NCBI GenBank assembly: GCA_032158295.1
Contig: CM063253.1
Span: 589,001-653,000 of the forward strand
Reading direction: 5' to 3'
Source: Pycnopodia helianthoides
Lineage: Eukaryota; Echinodermata; Asteroidea; Forcipulatida; Asteriidae
Length of the DNA: 64,000 nt
Shown here: positions 12,870-23,404 of the stretch, piece after piece
Position numbering within the stretch: the first letter of the stretch is position 1
Layout of the letters: every line of letters starts with the position of its first letter
The notes under the pieces: generated by a model
Databases searched by the model: none
The model's input: only the letters and a program-made list of their open reading frames with translations
Told to the model about the DNA's origin: nothing
Translations under genes and position numbers: made by a program

Positions 12870-13050
12870 GGGCCCAATTTCATAGAGCTGCTTGAGCAGA
12901 AAATATTGCTTAACAATTTTTAGCCACACAGAAATGAGTAGGATACCAGTCACAAATTGTACATGTGTATGGTGGTTTGGCTGGTAACCTTATTCTGATA
13001 AGCATAATTTTGTTGCGCTTAGCTCCTTTTTGTCGCTTAATACGACTGCA
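12870..13050. mobile_element. GGGCCCAATTTCATAGAGC palindromic MITE, decayed copy
   Basis: The left end GGGCCCAATTTCATAGAGCT is intact. The interior has CCAGTCACAAATTGTACATG and GGCTGGTAACCTTATTCTG as in the copies at 25601 and 56623. The right arm has decayed after GCTTAGCTCC, so the terminal inverted repeat is lost. Non-coding. Confidence 0.75.
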
Positions 13051-15480
13051 TGAAAGTGCAATATAGGCTGAAAAATGCTTTGAATATGCCTGGTTAATTT
13101 ATAAGCAGTTAATGAACGCATCGTTATTGTTTTTCTATCAGACGACCACAGCATGTATAGCAAACATAAGAGCTCTTAGGTACCGGTAAGGTACAGTAAA
13201 TATCAAAATTAAAGATATATTTACATTGTATATAGTTTTTGATAATGGTGTATCTTTATGTATCTTAAAAACGCAGACCTTCTTTCCATCATAGATAATT
13301 ATTTATGGTTTTAATATGAAAAAGCTACCTTCCGAAGAGGTGATCGATATAAATTCATTAATTTCTTATTTAGGTGGGGGTGAGAGAAAACATCACCCAT
13401 TGATTAGATGGATAAACTATAAAGTGATGAATGCGGTGTGCGGCTGGCCTCGCCTAGTCTTCCAATCAGTCGATATGTCTGATGTCATTAGGACCTAAAC
13501 CTATTGTGTTTATCAACAGTGGTGTGCAACAAAATACACCAACGACAACAGGTTTGAAAATGTCACGAGAATCGTGTTTTATGTAGTAGTATACTAACAT
13601 TAAAACTGTTTGTCTAAACACGTGAACATTGTATAATTGTTTTCTCCCTGCACGTCAGGTTATCTTATTAAAAAAAGTAAACGGCATAAAGTTCTGAGAG
13701 GGGCACCAGTCATTGCGTAGATTAACACAATTTCAAGAAAAATGCAAACGTAAATAACACTTTAAAATTGGTAAGAAGTACACCCGACCCCCAGAAAAAC
13801 TGGTTTATACACCTCTTTTTGTTGTGCCTCCTAAACATTTACTTTTTTCGCGGCCTGGTTCTTGACCTGTGCTTCGGGACCTTCATTGGTTACAAGTTTC
13901 TCATTGTAAAAAAATGTAAAATGTATACATTATATATATTTAAATCGTCGAGTTTCCAAACGGCTTCGAACTCGCGGCCATTGGCAATGTAATCAACGCG
14001 GTTAACCGCGTTGCCATCAGACCTTCAACAACATTGCTGTGATTTGATACGTTATATTATTGACAAAAATACCGAATAGACTTGTTGAAAGTCCGCCATC
14101 GTTGTAGTCTCATGTCAACAGTGCAAGAATACGACAGCATCGGGCGCACACGGCCTCAGGACTTAGTGGGAGTTTATACTGTTCTTCATTACTTTGTACA
14201 CGGATACGAAACACGCTATAAATGATGTCACGATGACGTGACATATAAATATACGTCATTGTGCACAACTTCAATACCCAGAGAGTTAAATTTGAAAATT
14301 GGACGTTTATTTTGGGAGATATGGTGTCAACAAGATTGCCTAATTAAATATTCATGTCATTATAACTCAGCTAATTGATTAAGAAATTAAACAGTATAAC
14401 ATTTATTGACAAATTTATGTATTAAGCTTCGATTAAGCTGGCGTTTTGGCGGATAGAAGAAAAAAAAACGTTTGTAAAACGTTTTGAAAATCTTGACGAA
14501 AACAATACCTGTTCCGACAGTAAGTCGGAACAGCTAAAAATGACCACCGGTTGATTTTGTGTAACAAACACTAGAGTTTGGGAATGCAAGTTCTCTCCCA
14601 AAGAAAAACTGGCCGTACAATCTTTTTTAGACGATTAAACTGAACGCAAACCAGCGTTTACGTCTACAACAAAACAAGGTTTCAATGCTTACCCTTTTGG
14701 AGTCAAAATGTGTGCTCAGGCGTTCATCTTCGGTATTTAAATGGCATAAGTTAGGAAGACAATTTTTATTAAAGAAAAATATTGTCCTTTGTTTTAAATC
14801 TACTGGCACCGACGCGTACCGGAGCTTGAACTGTGTCCTGCATGGTATCATAATAAAACAAGGAAGAGGAAGGCAGGAAATTGCCTCTCTATCTCTCGAA
14901 ACAGTTTTATTTTGAAACTTGTCTTCAAAAAATAATTGATTTAGATAGTGTTAGTGTCATAACTAGTGTAAACAATGGATTTTAGGTTAAAACGATCGTT
15001 GTTTTAGACACATTTTTAGCAAACCAAACCTGCGTGCACTTTATAATTCATAAATCAGACGCTATGTGTCAAACACAACAACTGCAATGTCTAAATACAA
15101 AGGGCAAAATGTTTGTTTTAAAGCTTTCAAGATAACTTCTAAATAACCAATACATATCAGGCATTATGACAACAAAGGCGTGTTTATAATGCCAGCAAAA
15201 TATTTGCTAAAGCGATTTTCTACCACACCGTCGCATTGCATCTTTCATTATAATGTATTCGACCACAGCAATACAAAAAGGAAGCAATAAAAAAAGGAAA
15301 TCGTCAAACCAGATAACCAAAACAAAAAACATCAAAACGACAAACATAGTCCTAGCACTAAAAAAAACATCCGGATTAGCAAAGTATAGAAAAGATGATG
15401 ACAGGAGGGCAACTACACGAGCCTATGCTTTTTTTCTAACCTCGACAAAGATTGATTTCCCAAGTGTATATACTGCCGGT
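13051..15480. other. Intergenic DNA with a tRNA-like relic and CRE-like motifs
   Basis: No gene recognised. A tRNA-derived relic on the minus strand at about 13968-14021 includes a 20 bp perfect palindrome. CRE-like sites cluster at 14220-14262. A lysine-rich 93-codon ORF at 15253-15534 is A-rich low-complexity sequence and is not believed. Confidence 0.4.
13968..14021 (-). repeat. tRNA (Leu/Ser-like) derived SINE relic
   Basis: Read on the minus strand, GATGGCAACGCGGTTAACC resembles an A box and GCGAGTTCGAAGCC a B box, with GCGTTG and CCAATGG between them as in type II tRNAs. No acceptor stem can be closed, so this is a fossil and not a tRNA gene. Confidence 0.4.
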
Positions 15481-16828
15481 CTAAGGGGTCATACATATAC
15501 GGAATCGCAAACGGCTGCGATTCTGTGCGTTTAAATATTAAGCATGGTGTTCCTCAGGGTTCAATCCTTGGGCTGCTCCTATTTCTTCTGTACATTAATG
15601 ATCTCTATTGCTCATCCAACCTTCTTTCTTTCACATTGTTTGCAGATGATACAACTATTTTATACTCTAACCGTCAACTATCCTCCTTATTTAACACACT
15701 CAACACTGAATTATGTCAGGTCTCTCTTTGGTTTAAGGCAAACAAACTTTCCATAAACCATGCTAAAACAAATTTCATCTTCTTCTCCAAGTCTCCTCGC
15801 TCTGTAGACATCAATTTACCTCCAGTGATCATTGACGATATTGCAATTACCAGAGTTTCTTCAACTAAATTTCTTGGAGTCATTATCGACCAAAAACTAT
15901 CTTGGTCTGAGCATATCTCTTCTGTCAATAAAGTCGTCTGTCGTAATTCTGGCGTTATCTCCAAGATACGTCATTTCCTGCCTGCCTCTTCGCTTGTTCT
16001 TCTTTACAATACCCTTATATTTCCTTACCTAAATTACTGTAACATTGTCTGGGCATCTGTGAATACTACTAGATTGCGCTCTGTGGCTATTTCTCAAAAA
16101 AGGGCTATTCGCATCTGTACTTTCTCATCTTACAGAGAACATTCAGCACCTCTTTTCGCACAATTGCACACTCTCACTGTCGCTGATATTAATAAGCTCC
16201 ATACTGGGATATTTATGTTTAAATTCAATAATAATCTTCTTCCCGACGTCATCTCTTCCTTCTTCACGTCTGTTAGACAAACTCACAGCTACTCGACTAG
16301 ATCCTCCACTAATCTTTATGTTCCCTTCACTCGCACCACTTACTCTATGAACACAATCCGCTTCTTTGGTCCTCGTGTGTGGAATGCCATAGATGAACGC
16401 ATTAGATCTAAGCGGTCCGTGAGTCTTTTTAAGTCTGCTTTCAAACGTGACATTATCTCCCATTACGTATCTAAGCTTCCCCATCCTATGTAATTGAACC
16501 ACATCCATCTCTTCAATACTTGTCTTATTAATTTTCAGCTTAACCTGTTTTGCCATCTTGTCGCTTTTATCACGAATTCGTTGTGTCATGTGTTATGTTC
16601 ATCTGTCCTTCTGTCTGTTTGTCTGTCTGTCTGGTTGTCTTGTTTTCTTGTCTGTCTGGCTGTTTTTTTACAAGCTCATGCTTACCAAAACGGCCCCGTA
16701 CTCTATTTATTTATTTATGTTTACTCTTACTTAAAGATATGTTTTGCTTTACTCCGTAATACATGTAACTGTTGTTATTCTTTTATGAGAGTATGGAAAT
16801 AAATGTATTCTTGAATTGAATTGAACAT
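15481..16828 (+). mobile_element. 5'-truncated LINE (CR1/L2/Jockey-type non-LTR)
   Basis: The element keeps the C-terminal two thirds of a reverse-transcriptase ORF, a 3' UTR with a (TCTG)n tract at about 16600-16660, an AATAAA at 16798-16803 and a terminal (TTGAA)n-like repeat at 16813-16825. A 5' truncation near 15480-15530 removes the endonuclease and the N-terminal part of the RT, as usual for target-primed insertion. A small hairpin (GAATCGCA with TGCGATTC, 15502-15523) lies at the left junction. The tail sequence suggests the L2/CR1 side of the Jockey group; the clade is not certain. Confidence 0.85.
15525..16493 (+). pseudogene. Reverse transcriptase C-terminal fragment of the LINE
   Basis: A 322-codon open frame with no internal stop. 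It starts within RT: GVPQGSILGLLLF at residues 9-21, the catalytic FADDT at about 39-43, a KTNFIFFSK block, the FLGVIID motif at about 118-124 and the family C-terminus (FFGPRVWNAID, about 285-295). The nominal first codon is GTG inside the domain, so this is a truncated piece and not a gene with its own start. The frame being open over nearly 1 kb argues that the insertion is fairly young. The endonuclease domain is absent. Confidence 0.85.
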
Positions 16829-16877
16829 GACGAAACGTCAGAACATGTTAATTACGGGATGGTTACGCTTAAAGACA

Positions 16878-17270
16878 CAACACACACGGGACCAGCGGCT
16901 TTACGTCCCATCCGAAGGACAATTGTGAAGAGTGCATGCCAAATGTTCTCAAATCAATTCAAATATTTTACTGAGAAATTACTTCTTTCTCAAAAATTAC
17001 GTTACTTCGGGGGGGGGGGCGTTTCTCACAATGTTTTATACTATCAACAGCTCTCCATTGCTCGTTACCAGGTAAGTTTTTATGCTAACAATTATTTTGA
17101 GTAGAAGACTGGTCTTTGACAATTACCAGTCAGTGTCCAGTGTCTTTATAATGAAGGGCTTGTACCCATCTCTGTACAATAATGTGTAGCCGCAGAGCAA
17201 CAGAACATTTGGCATGCACTCTTCATAATGGGACGTAAAGCCGCTGGTCCCGTGTGTTGTGTAATGCACG
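16878..17270. repeat. Inverted repeat enclosing a rearranged TTAA-type element
   Basis: About 65 bases at 16878-16950 (CGGGACCAGCGGCTTTACGT, then AGTGCATGCCAAATGTTC) recur in inverse at 17206-17270. Between them, 16984-17104 is the reverse complement of the left half of element A (6838). It is followed at 17105-17147 by the right end of the same family in direct orientation (GAAGACTGGTCTTTGACAAT to GTGTCTTTA). The element is therefore an end-swapped chimera. A G10 run at 17009-17018 replaces a mixed sequence in copy A. Confidence 0.75.
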
Positions 17271-17520
17271 TAAAAGAACCCAGTGCACTTATCGAAAAGA
17301 GAAGGGGTTCGCCCCGGTGTTCCTGGTTTGATTGACAGCATATTGCGCCACAGCACCTTGTAAACCATTACATGTGCCATGTAAAGGAATAGGTCTCGAA
17401 CTTCAAAAAGTAGCTCCACATACCTTGCAGGAAAATACTGACTGTTGAAGCGCCTTGAGCGTCACTGAGTGACGGATATGAGCGCTATATAAGAAGCCAC
17501 TATTATTATTGTTATTTATT
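17203..17520 (+). mobile_element. LINE/SINE-like repeat ending in GCGCTATATAAG(ATT)n
   Basis: Contains TGTGTTGTGTAATGCACGT near the left and TGAGCGCTATATAAGAAGCC followed by (TTA)n at the right. The same left and right pieces occur at 35555-35722, and a related tail ends the LINE relic at 46868-47283. The A/T-rich microsatellite tail is characteristic of retroposed sequence. No ORF. Confidence 0.7.
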
Positions 17521-17922
17521 ATTAATTGGAGACTCAGCTAAATCATCCTCCACACCTTCACTCTCCAAACCCTCTCCTATACGTCACACTCAATTCTTTG
17601 TACCCATTATCAGGCGACACCCTGATCACTTTCTCATGGTCAACTTACCTCACATATTCAAATTAACTGTAGAGGTGAACACAATGAATTCACTGACCCT
17701 ATACAACCATGGGCAACTGGGTCCTGGTACAAAGCCATCTCATGAATATTTACACATTGTTAAAAAAGAACTTGAACATTAACGTCTGAAGGAAAGGAAT
17801 GAATATTCATGTTAAATTCCAGCACTTAGATTTTCCTGTGACATTTCACTCCCTCCTTCTGAAAAATGTATTTGTGAGTGCAAAGTACATTTTTTTGTTC
17901 ACATGGCACAGTTAAGCGAGCA
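17521..17922. other. Spacer with no recognised feature
   Basis: AT-rich sequence between a retroposon tail and the Gypsy fragment, possibly degraded retroelement internal sequence. No frame is recognisable. Confidence 0.3.
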
Positions 17923-18064
17923 GTTCACCTCGATTTCGCCATAGAAATGAACGACAAAGAGCGAACATTTCACGCAAACCTATACTGAAAAAAAATACCT
18001 GACAAGGCACGAGAACGAGCCAGAAATAGTTCATACCGCATACAATAGATCAAAAAAAGGTGAC
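17923..18064 (+). pseudogene. Ty3/Gypsy pol fragment, extreme C-terminus, plus strand
   Basis: Plus-strand frames encode the region after the integrase core that ends Gypsy pol proteins: DFAIEMND, KERTFHANL, then after a one-base frameshift in an A8 run KKYLTRHENEPE. The HANL..KKY pattern is characteristic of this family. The orientation is opposite to the rest of the integrase at 18178-19235, so an inversion breakpoint lies between about 18065 and 18177. Confidence 0.75.
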
Positions 18065-18177
18065 CATAAATGGTAAGTAATTTTATATCAAGAGACTGAT
18101 TTTTTGTTATTTATTTTTATCCATATAATAACGACAACAAACGGGCCCTTAATTCCATTGCATAAGTAATTTATTTA

Positions 18178-19235
18178 GAGTCTATGGGTAGGAGTACTAA
18201 AACTTGGTCTCCTATGCTGAAAGTCCTATCTTTGGTCCTTGTGTCATAATACTTTTTGTAGCGCGCACTAGATTTCACGACTTCATCCTGAGCTAGTTTA
18301 CAAGTGGCCTCTAGTCTATTTTAGACTTGTGCAAGTCTAAATAACGTTCTGGTGCGTGGTTTTCACTTCCCCGTCGTTAACTGTCTCAGGGGATAGTTCT
18401 TTCAGAAAAGTGAGGGGTCCCCTAACTGTACGACCGTAAATCATCTCGAACGATCGAGGAATAACCTCAACTTTCCTGGGGACATTCGCGAAACGCAAAC
18501 AAGAGTGCTGGGGTCGATTTCACAAAACTCTTCCTAACTTAGGATTAGTCCTAGGCAATGCTAAGAGACAAGTCCTATCTCTTAGCATTGCCTAGGACTA
18601 GTCCTAAGTTAGGAAGAGTTTTGTGAAATCGACCCCAGGAATGTACCTGTCCAAGTGACGTGGTTCATCGCAGCACATGTTTCGCAACATACGCTTCAAT
18701 GTCACATTAAACTTTTGTACGAGGCCATTGCAAATGGGATGGTACGGTGTCAACTGTTTGAGGGATAACAGCCTGATTACTTCTATCACGAGATTTGCAG
18801 TGAACTGCGTTCACATGTCAGAGAGAATTTCTTGCGGTATGCCTACTCGCAGGAGAAAATTTCGAGCCGAGATTCTTCTGCTACGCGTTCCGTTTCTATT
18901 CGGGACAAAGGAACTGCTTCTGGAAATCGTGACGCGTAAAACCGTAATGGGGTATCAAGCAAAAGTATTATACAGAGGGGTACTCTTCCTATACTCGACC
19001 TGACGCAATTGTCCTCTGACATAGGTCATAGGTCGCATGACGCACAGTAACGACGCACGTCACCTTGTACGCCCGGCCAAAAGAAAATTGCTAACACACG
19101 ATCAATGGTTTTTGTGGTGTCAAGATGACCGCGGGGACATCAAAGTTTCAAGACTTGTGGTCTCAAACTTTCAGGTAAAGTCATGGTATTCAGTTGTCTA
19201 CTAATTTACGAAAGAGCAACCGGTCATATATGAAA
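18178..19235 (-). pseudogene. Decayed Ty3/Gypsy integrase region, minus strand
   Basis: Reading leftward on the minus strand there is an H2C2 zinc-binding region (GHLDTTKTIDRVL, then YCASCDLC, about 19030-19120). The catalytic core follows with IPQEILSDM and a TPYHP..NGLV motif near 18730, then RYIP, and after the inserted hairpin LLFAFRE, the FEMIYGRTVRG block and YDTRTKDR near 18230. Frameshifts and stops interrupt the frame repeatedly, so it is inactive. The order matches Gypsy integrase, and a 131 bp foldback element splits the core at 18508-18638. LTRs, RNase H and RT are not found nearby. Confidence 0.85.
18508..18638. mobile_element. 131 bp foldback (hairpin) MITE
   Basis: Two 61 bp arms (18508-18568 and 18578-18638) are reverse complements with a single mismatch and a 9-base loop. 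The ends read CTGGGGTCGATTTCACAAAA and its inverse. It interrupts the Gypsy integrase frame between RYIP and LLFAFRE, so it arrived after that element. No clear target duplication can be assigned because the outermost bases could belong to element or target. It is almost wholly stem, with no coding capacity. Confidence 0.9.
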
Positions 19236-19485
19236 TATTAGACGTCGTTTAGCTAGACCAGTTTTCTGAACTTATCCTTCTTTGGCAAAGCTCCAACATT
19301 TCGCTAATGATTTATAGCTTATAGCTGTGCTTGTATTACCTCACAGCTCGGGTTTCTGGGAAACTTTGGGCTTCCATTACACTAAGTGGGCGTATATCTC
19401 TTGCGCATTTTATCTTTTGCGCACGCGTTTCAACGGCAGCCATTGATATCAAAGAGAAGTGTCAACCTAACTTAAGTGTGTGTGT

Positions 19486-19633
19486 GTGAGTTTGTAGTGA
19501 CATTCAAACCGTGGACTTACAACAAAGGGACAATAGGTCCACGTTTGCTATCACAAAGGAAAACAATGGGGTCCACGTTTGTCAGGACAAAGAGTTGAAC
19601 AAAGGAGGTCCACGATTGCAGGTCATTACACAC

Positions 19634-19637
<4 letters not shown>
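19486..19637 (+). repeat. Dispersed repeat, copy 2 (first copy at 11442-11600)
   Basis: Nearly the same 150 bp as 11442-11600, with a 3-base shorter middle. It ends at the start of a 63 bp (GT)n tract and forms the left part of a composite array to 20085. Confidence 0.85.
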
Positions 19638-19699
<62 letters not shown>

Positions 19700-19869
19700 A
19701 CACACACAAGGGCATATGTGGGTCCTGACAACAATGGAACAATGGACCCCACAAGGTCATTTCAATAGGAACAATTGGGCCCCACAAGGAATTCTTCAGA
19801 AAAGGGAATAATAGAACAACAATAGCAGTACCCCACAAACCGGATCCGTAAGGAGTGTGTGTGTGTGTG

Positions 19870-19901
<32 letters not shown>

Positions 19902-20085
19902 ACACACGGAAGGGCATATGTGGGGTCCTGACAACAATGGAACAATGGACCCCACAAGGTCATTTCAATAGGAACAATTGGGCCCCACAAGGGAATTCTT
20001 CAGAAAAGGGAATAATAAAACAACAGCAGTACCCCACAAACCGGATCCGTAAGGATGTGTGTGTGTGTGTGTGTGTGTGTGTGTC
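19635..20085 (+). repeat. Composite tandem array: (GT)n plus 155 bp unit, two copies
   Basis: Order: (GT)n to 19698, unit 1 at 19699-19855, (GT)n with one break at 19856-19900, unit 2 at 19901-20055, (GT)n to 20084. The units share GGGCATATGTGG, ACAACAATGGAACAATGGAC and CACAAACCGGATCCGTAAGG, and differ at a handful of positions. The period is about 203 bp, and the flanking (GT)n suggests spread by slippage or unequal exchange. The long ORFs reported across it are runs of Cys-Val or Thr-His and are artefacts. Confidence 0.9.
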
Positions 20086-20856
20086 GATGGGACGATGGTG
20101 TGTATTACTGAAGGTCAAACCTAGGAGAAGGGCAAACCTAGGGTTGTGACAATTGGCGATCTTGCCAGGTCGTTTTTATGGACACTATTTTTAGTGTCTT
20201 GCTCGGTCCTCATTTTATGTGAATGAAAACGACGAATTTACGTCTAAATGACACATTATTGTATCATTTTTCTTAAAAGAAACAGCATATACACTAAAAG
20301 TGTAAGTACTTTTTCGTGTCATGGCATTTAGAGACTTGACCAAAAAAGTGAGAGAAAAAAATCTCACTTCGGGCAGGAGAATAATTGCAAAATAATTTCT
20401 TGCGGGTAAGCGAACGACAGGAATACAGATTGCAGAGAGACATTTCGGGAACCACTGCAACCCAATCGTAGGCGCCTTGTCATCAAGGATAACATTATTA
20501 ATGTCATGCGGTGCAATCTGCAGCTAACCAAACACCAAGCAAGTTTTTTTGTCTCTTAACGATAAGTGTTCTGTGCTCTTTCACATGCATTTAAGTCACA
20601 CGTATCATAATAAACTATGGCCCGAACCGTATACTGATATCTAGTTTGACTTACTGAACACGATGCATTTTTAATAGTAACTCTATTAAAAAACAATAAT
20701 TGCATGCACTCAACAAGCTAGAGGTATAAATCGAACTTATTGACTTTTGGCTGGAACGTTTTAAGCCACAAGCCGATTGACAAGGCAAAACAAAAAACCA
20801 CACAACTTATTTGTATGATTCACGACGTTATTTGGTTACTCTTTGTCACGACGTTG
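20086..20856. other. Intergenic DNA, nothing recognised
   Basis: AT-rich sequence with no recognisable gene or clear repeat. The stretch near 20500-20580 (GTGCAATCTGCAGC, then AACGATAAGTGT) is also found near 28560-28625, so part of it is a diverged dispersed repeat. Confidence 0.35.
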
Positions 20857-21250
20857 TTAAAGGAATATTACAGAATTGGTAAGAAACAAACTTGTAAAAT
20901 ATACTTTTGATCACAGATTTACATAAAACTTACACGGTCTAATGATGATGATAGTAGAAAACATCCCTTGAAATATTTCTGTCTGAAATGCCATATTTGA
21001 TGAGAAATGAATAAACCAATTTTCCGATTGGAGTTTATCGCTCAGTGAGCGTTTTGTTCATTTTGTTTAATCTATATGATTTCATGCAAATGTGTAATCG
21101 ATTTTTCACTATTTTCTCGTGACCCAGATGGCCGATCGATCTCAAACTTCTACAGGTTTGTCAGTTTATGTAAATGGTGGATTACATAAAGTGCTTACAC
21201 TGCCAGCAACTGTTTTGTTAGCAAAAACCAATTCTGTAATGTTCCTTTAA
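20857..21250 (+). mobile_element. TTAA-flanked miniature element, copy E
   Basis: Starts TTAAAGGAATATTACAGAAT and ends TTCTGTAATGTTCCTTTAA, giving terminal inverted repeats of about 20 bp. It is very similar along its length to the copies at 28000 and 43215. A short palindrome, CGCTCAGTGAGCG, lies near the middle at 21039-21051, followed by the shared right-half block CTCGTGACC, then CTCAAACTTCTACAGG. Non-coding. Confidence 0.85.
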
Positions 21251-23396
21251 CTTGTGTTTTGTTTAAGCAGGCCCCGGACCCCTCGCCCGGAAGGGTTTTG
21301 CGCATAGCATTAACTACGAGAGGAATTCAGTGATTTCTCTCATGTCCGCTTCTAAGTCGGGACTAGCAATGATTTGGAGCTTCCTATGGTTTTTTTATTT
21401 ATTTATTGTATATCAGTAAAACACCTCATCCATAGATTATCATTCAAAAAGGAATATGCAATCTGCATTGGGAACACTGCATATAATGTTCAACAAGGAA
21501 TTAGCCCTAAAAAAATGTTCCTCACCCACCTGAAAATCCTGGATCCGCCCCAGCCTGCCATCTACAATATTGGTGTTCAGGCGTTGGGTTGGGGAAAACA
21601 CTAGAAACAAAAATAATACTCCAGTAGTCGGCACTCCCAGGTAGTTTTTCGGTTACACTTATAAGAACATAGGCATATCCATGTCACCTTAATTCAACAG
21701 ATGGTTAAACCAGGCCCCCCCCCCTCCAGCCTTTGTCAACCTCCTCTTTGTTCATCCCCTGCTTTTTCTGTCATCTATTTCCACTTGATCCAGACGACAA
21801 GAACGTCTGGTTCAAACAGAAACAATACGATTCAGTCGATACCAGCATTTGATTGGCTTTTGTATGCACTTAAACCAGCTTCCGTTAACCTTATATAATT
21901 AGGCCTATGGGCCCTACCTATTATTAATAACCTAATTTACTACAGTACGATTTGAAAAATGCATAATGGTTCCGTTTAATGCATCAAATAACATCATTAA
22001 GGGTGTCATTTTATGTGGGCTATATGTCTTGCACTTCTTGCAAATGGTTTCACTTGTTAAAGTCCGACAATGATTTCTCTGCCCCGCCCCCTCCCCTTTG
22101 AAAATGGCTACATATACGCCACACGCTTCGAACATGGAGGTAGGAATACCTCCATGCTTCGAAGCAACAAGATATCGATCACCGCTATAGACACAGTATC
22201 AATTGTATTGCTTATACACATCTGTTCGTATAAACACACATCTAGTTTTTATTTTCGGACTTTTTTTGAAATCTGCAATCGATTTCCTTGCTCTTCTGGA
22301 CATCCCGTTTGCCAGTGAGCTAATGCTAATAGTGACACCTGTACAGCGGTGCACGTTGCCAGCCTGATTTTCCCGCCGATACAAGGTCATCAATCCGTCT
22401 CTTGTAAACAAATCTAGAACAAGTAGATAATAAGTGCACATGCACAATATATGTATCAATTAATTATGCTGCACTGCGATCAGGTGTTTATTGTTTATGT
22501 CATTCACTTCGGGCCTGCTTTGGCTTCAGAGTCGACTGTGGGAGGCTAGAGACACGAGGAGTTCGCGCCTTATTGGACTGAACAGAGGGGGGCACTAAGT
22601 CAGTAGAAACATATATTTAGAGTAAGGACACAGATGAAGTCTTTCAAACGAAAACAACAACAACAGCAACAGCAACAGCAAACAACAACAACACTAAACA
22701 ACACCAACAACAAAGACGACGACGGCGAATATAGCGCTAATACATACAGGGTATTGTTGTTACTGTTGTTTTTGTTTCTGTTTTTTTCTTGTTCACTTCA
22801 TTCTAAACTAACCTACAAGTTTGACAAAACAGTCCCCAGAAACAATCCCTACCTCCTAAAGACCGCACCCCCATGACTGAATCAACGCGACGATCCTCAT
22901 ACATTAATTTAAATAAGGTCCTCAAACATTTATGTAAAATAACAGATTTGACGGCCAATACTTATACGGATTAATGAAAAGGGTTCCAATATTGTATCTT
23001 AGAGTTATTGACTCTCAATTCCGGGTATTTGGGTGAGCTAGGCCTTGAAACATTTGTCCTTTTCCCCACAAGCGTATAGAGCCGGCCTTTTCCAAGATGG
23101 CCGCTTTTCTGTTTGGAAATCAACTTGTACTTGTTTTTCTTTGTGACGGGCGTAGCTCGGAAAGTCCCCGGACTCCCCGAAAGAAAAGAAAACTGGAGTT
23201 GAGATGTCATTTTCACAGACTGAGAGACTTCTAAAAACAATTGTGATTATTTTTTAATATAAATTATCATTCAGCGTTGGTTGCTAAAGGACTTCTATTT
23301 AGTGGGGGTGTACCTCAAACCCCACCCACTAATAAACGTAAATTTTTGTATTATTATAAATAGCGCCCTCACATATCGAACATTCAGAAAAGCAAG
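21251..23396. other. Intergenic DNA, no gene recognised; small hairpin and CAA/CAG tract
   Basis: Contains a hairpin at 22125-22165 (GCTTCGAA, ATGGAGGTA and their inverses) and an imperfect CAA/CAG tract at about 22654-22712. It also forms the presumed NDUFB6 upstream region. Short ORFs lack domains. Confidence 0.4.
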
Positions 23397-23404
23397 ATGG
23401 CGGC
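23386..23404 (+). promoter_or_regulatory. YY1-type AAGATGGCGGC element over the NDUFB6 start codon
   Basis: The start codon lies within AAGATGGCGGC, which matches the extended YY1 element known to overlap the start codon or 5' end of many animal housekeeping genes, including nuclear genes for mitochondrial proteins. Upstream is TATAAATAG at about 23355. The match is seen; the function is inference. Confidence 0.5.

Noticed and set aside
15253..15534. Lysine-rich 93-codon ORF before the LINE
   Set aside because: A-rich low-complexity sequence that runs into the LINE junction; no domain recognised.
16143..16589. 148-codon minus-strand ORF
   Set aside because: It is antisense to the LINE reverse transcriptase, which has clear family motifs.
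19517..20149. ORFs rich in Cys-Val and Thr-His
   Set aside because: They are translations of (GT)n and (AC)n tracts.
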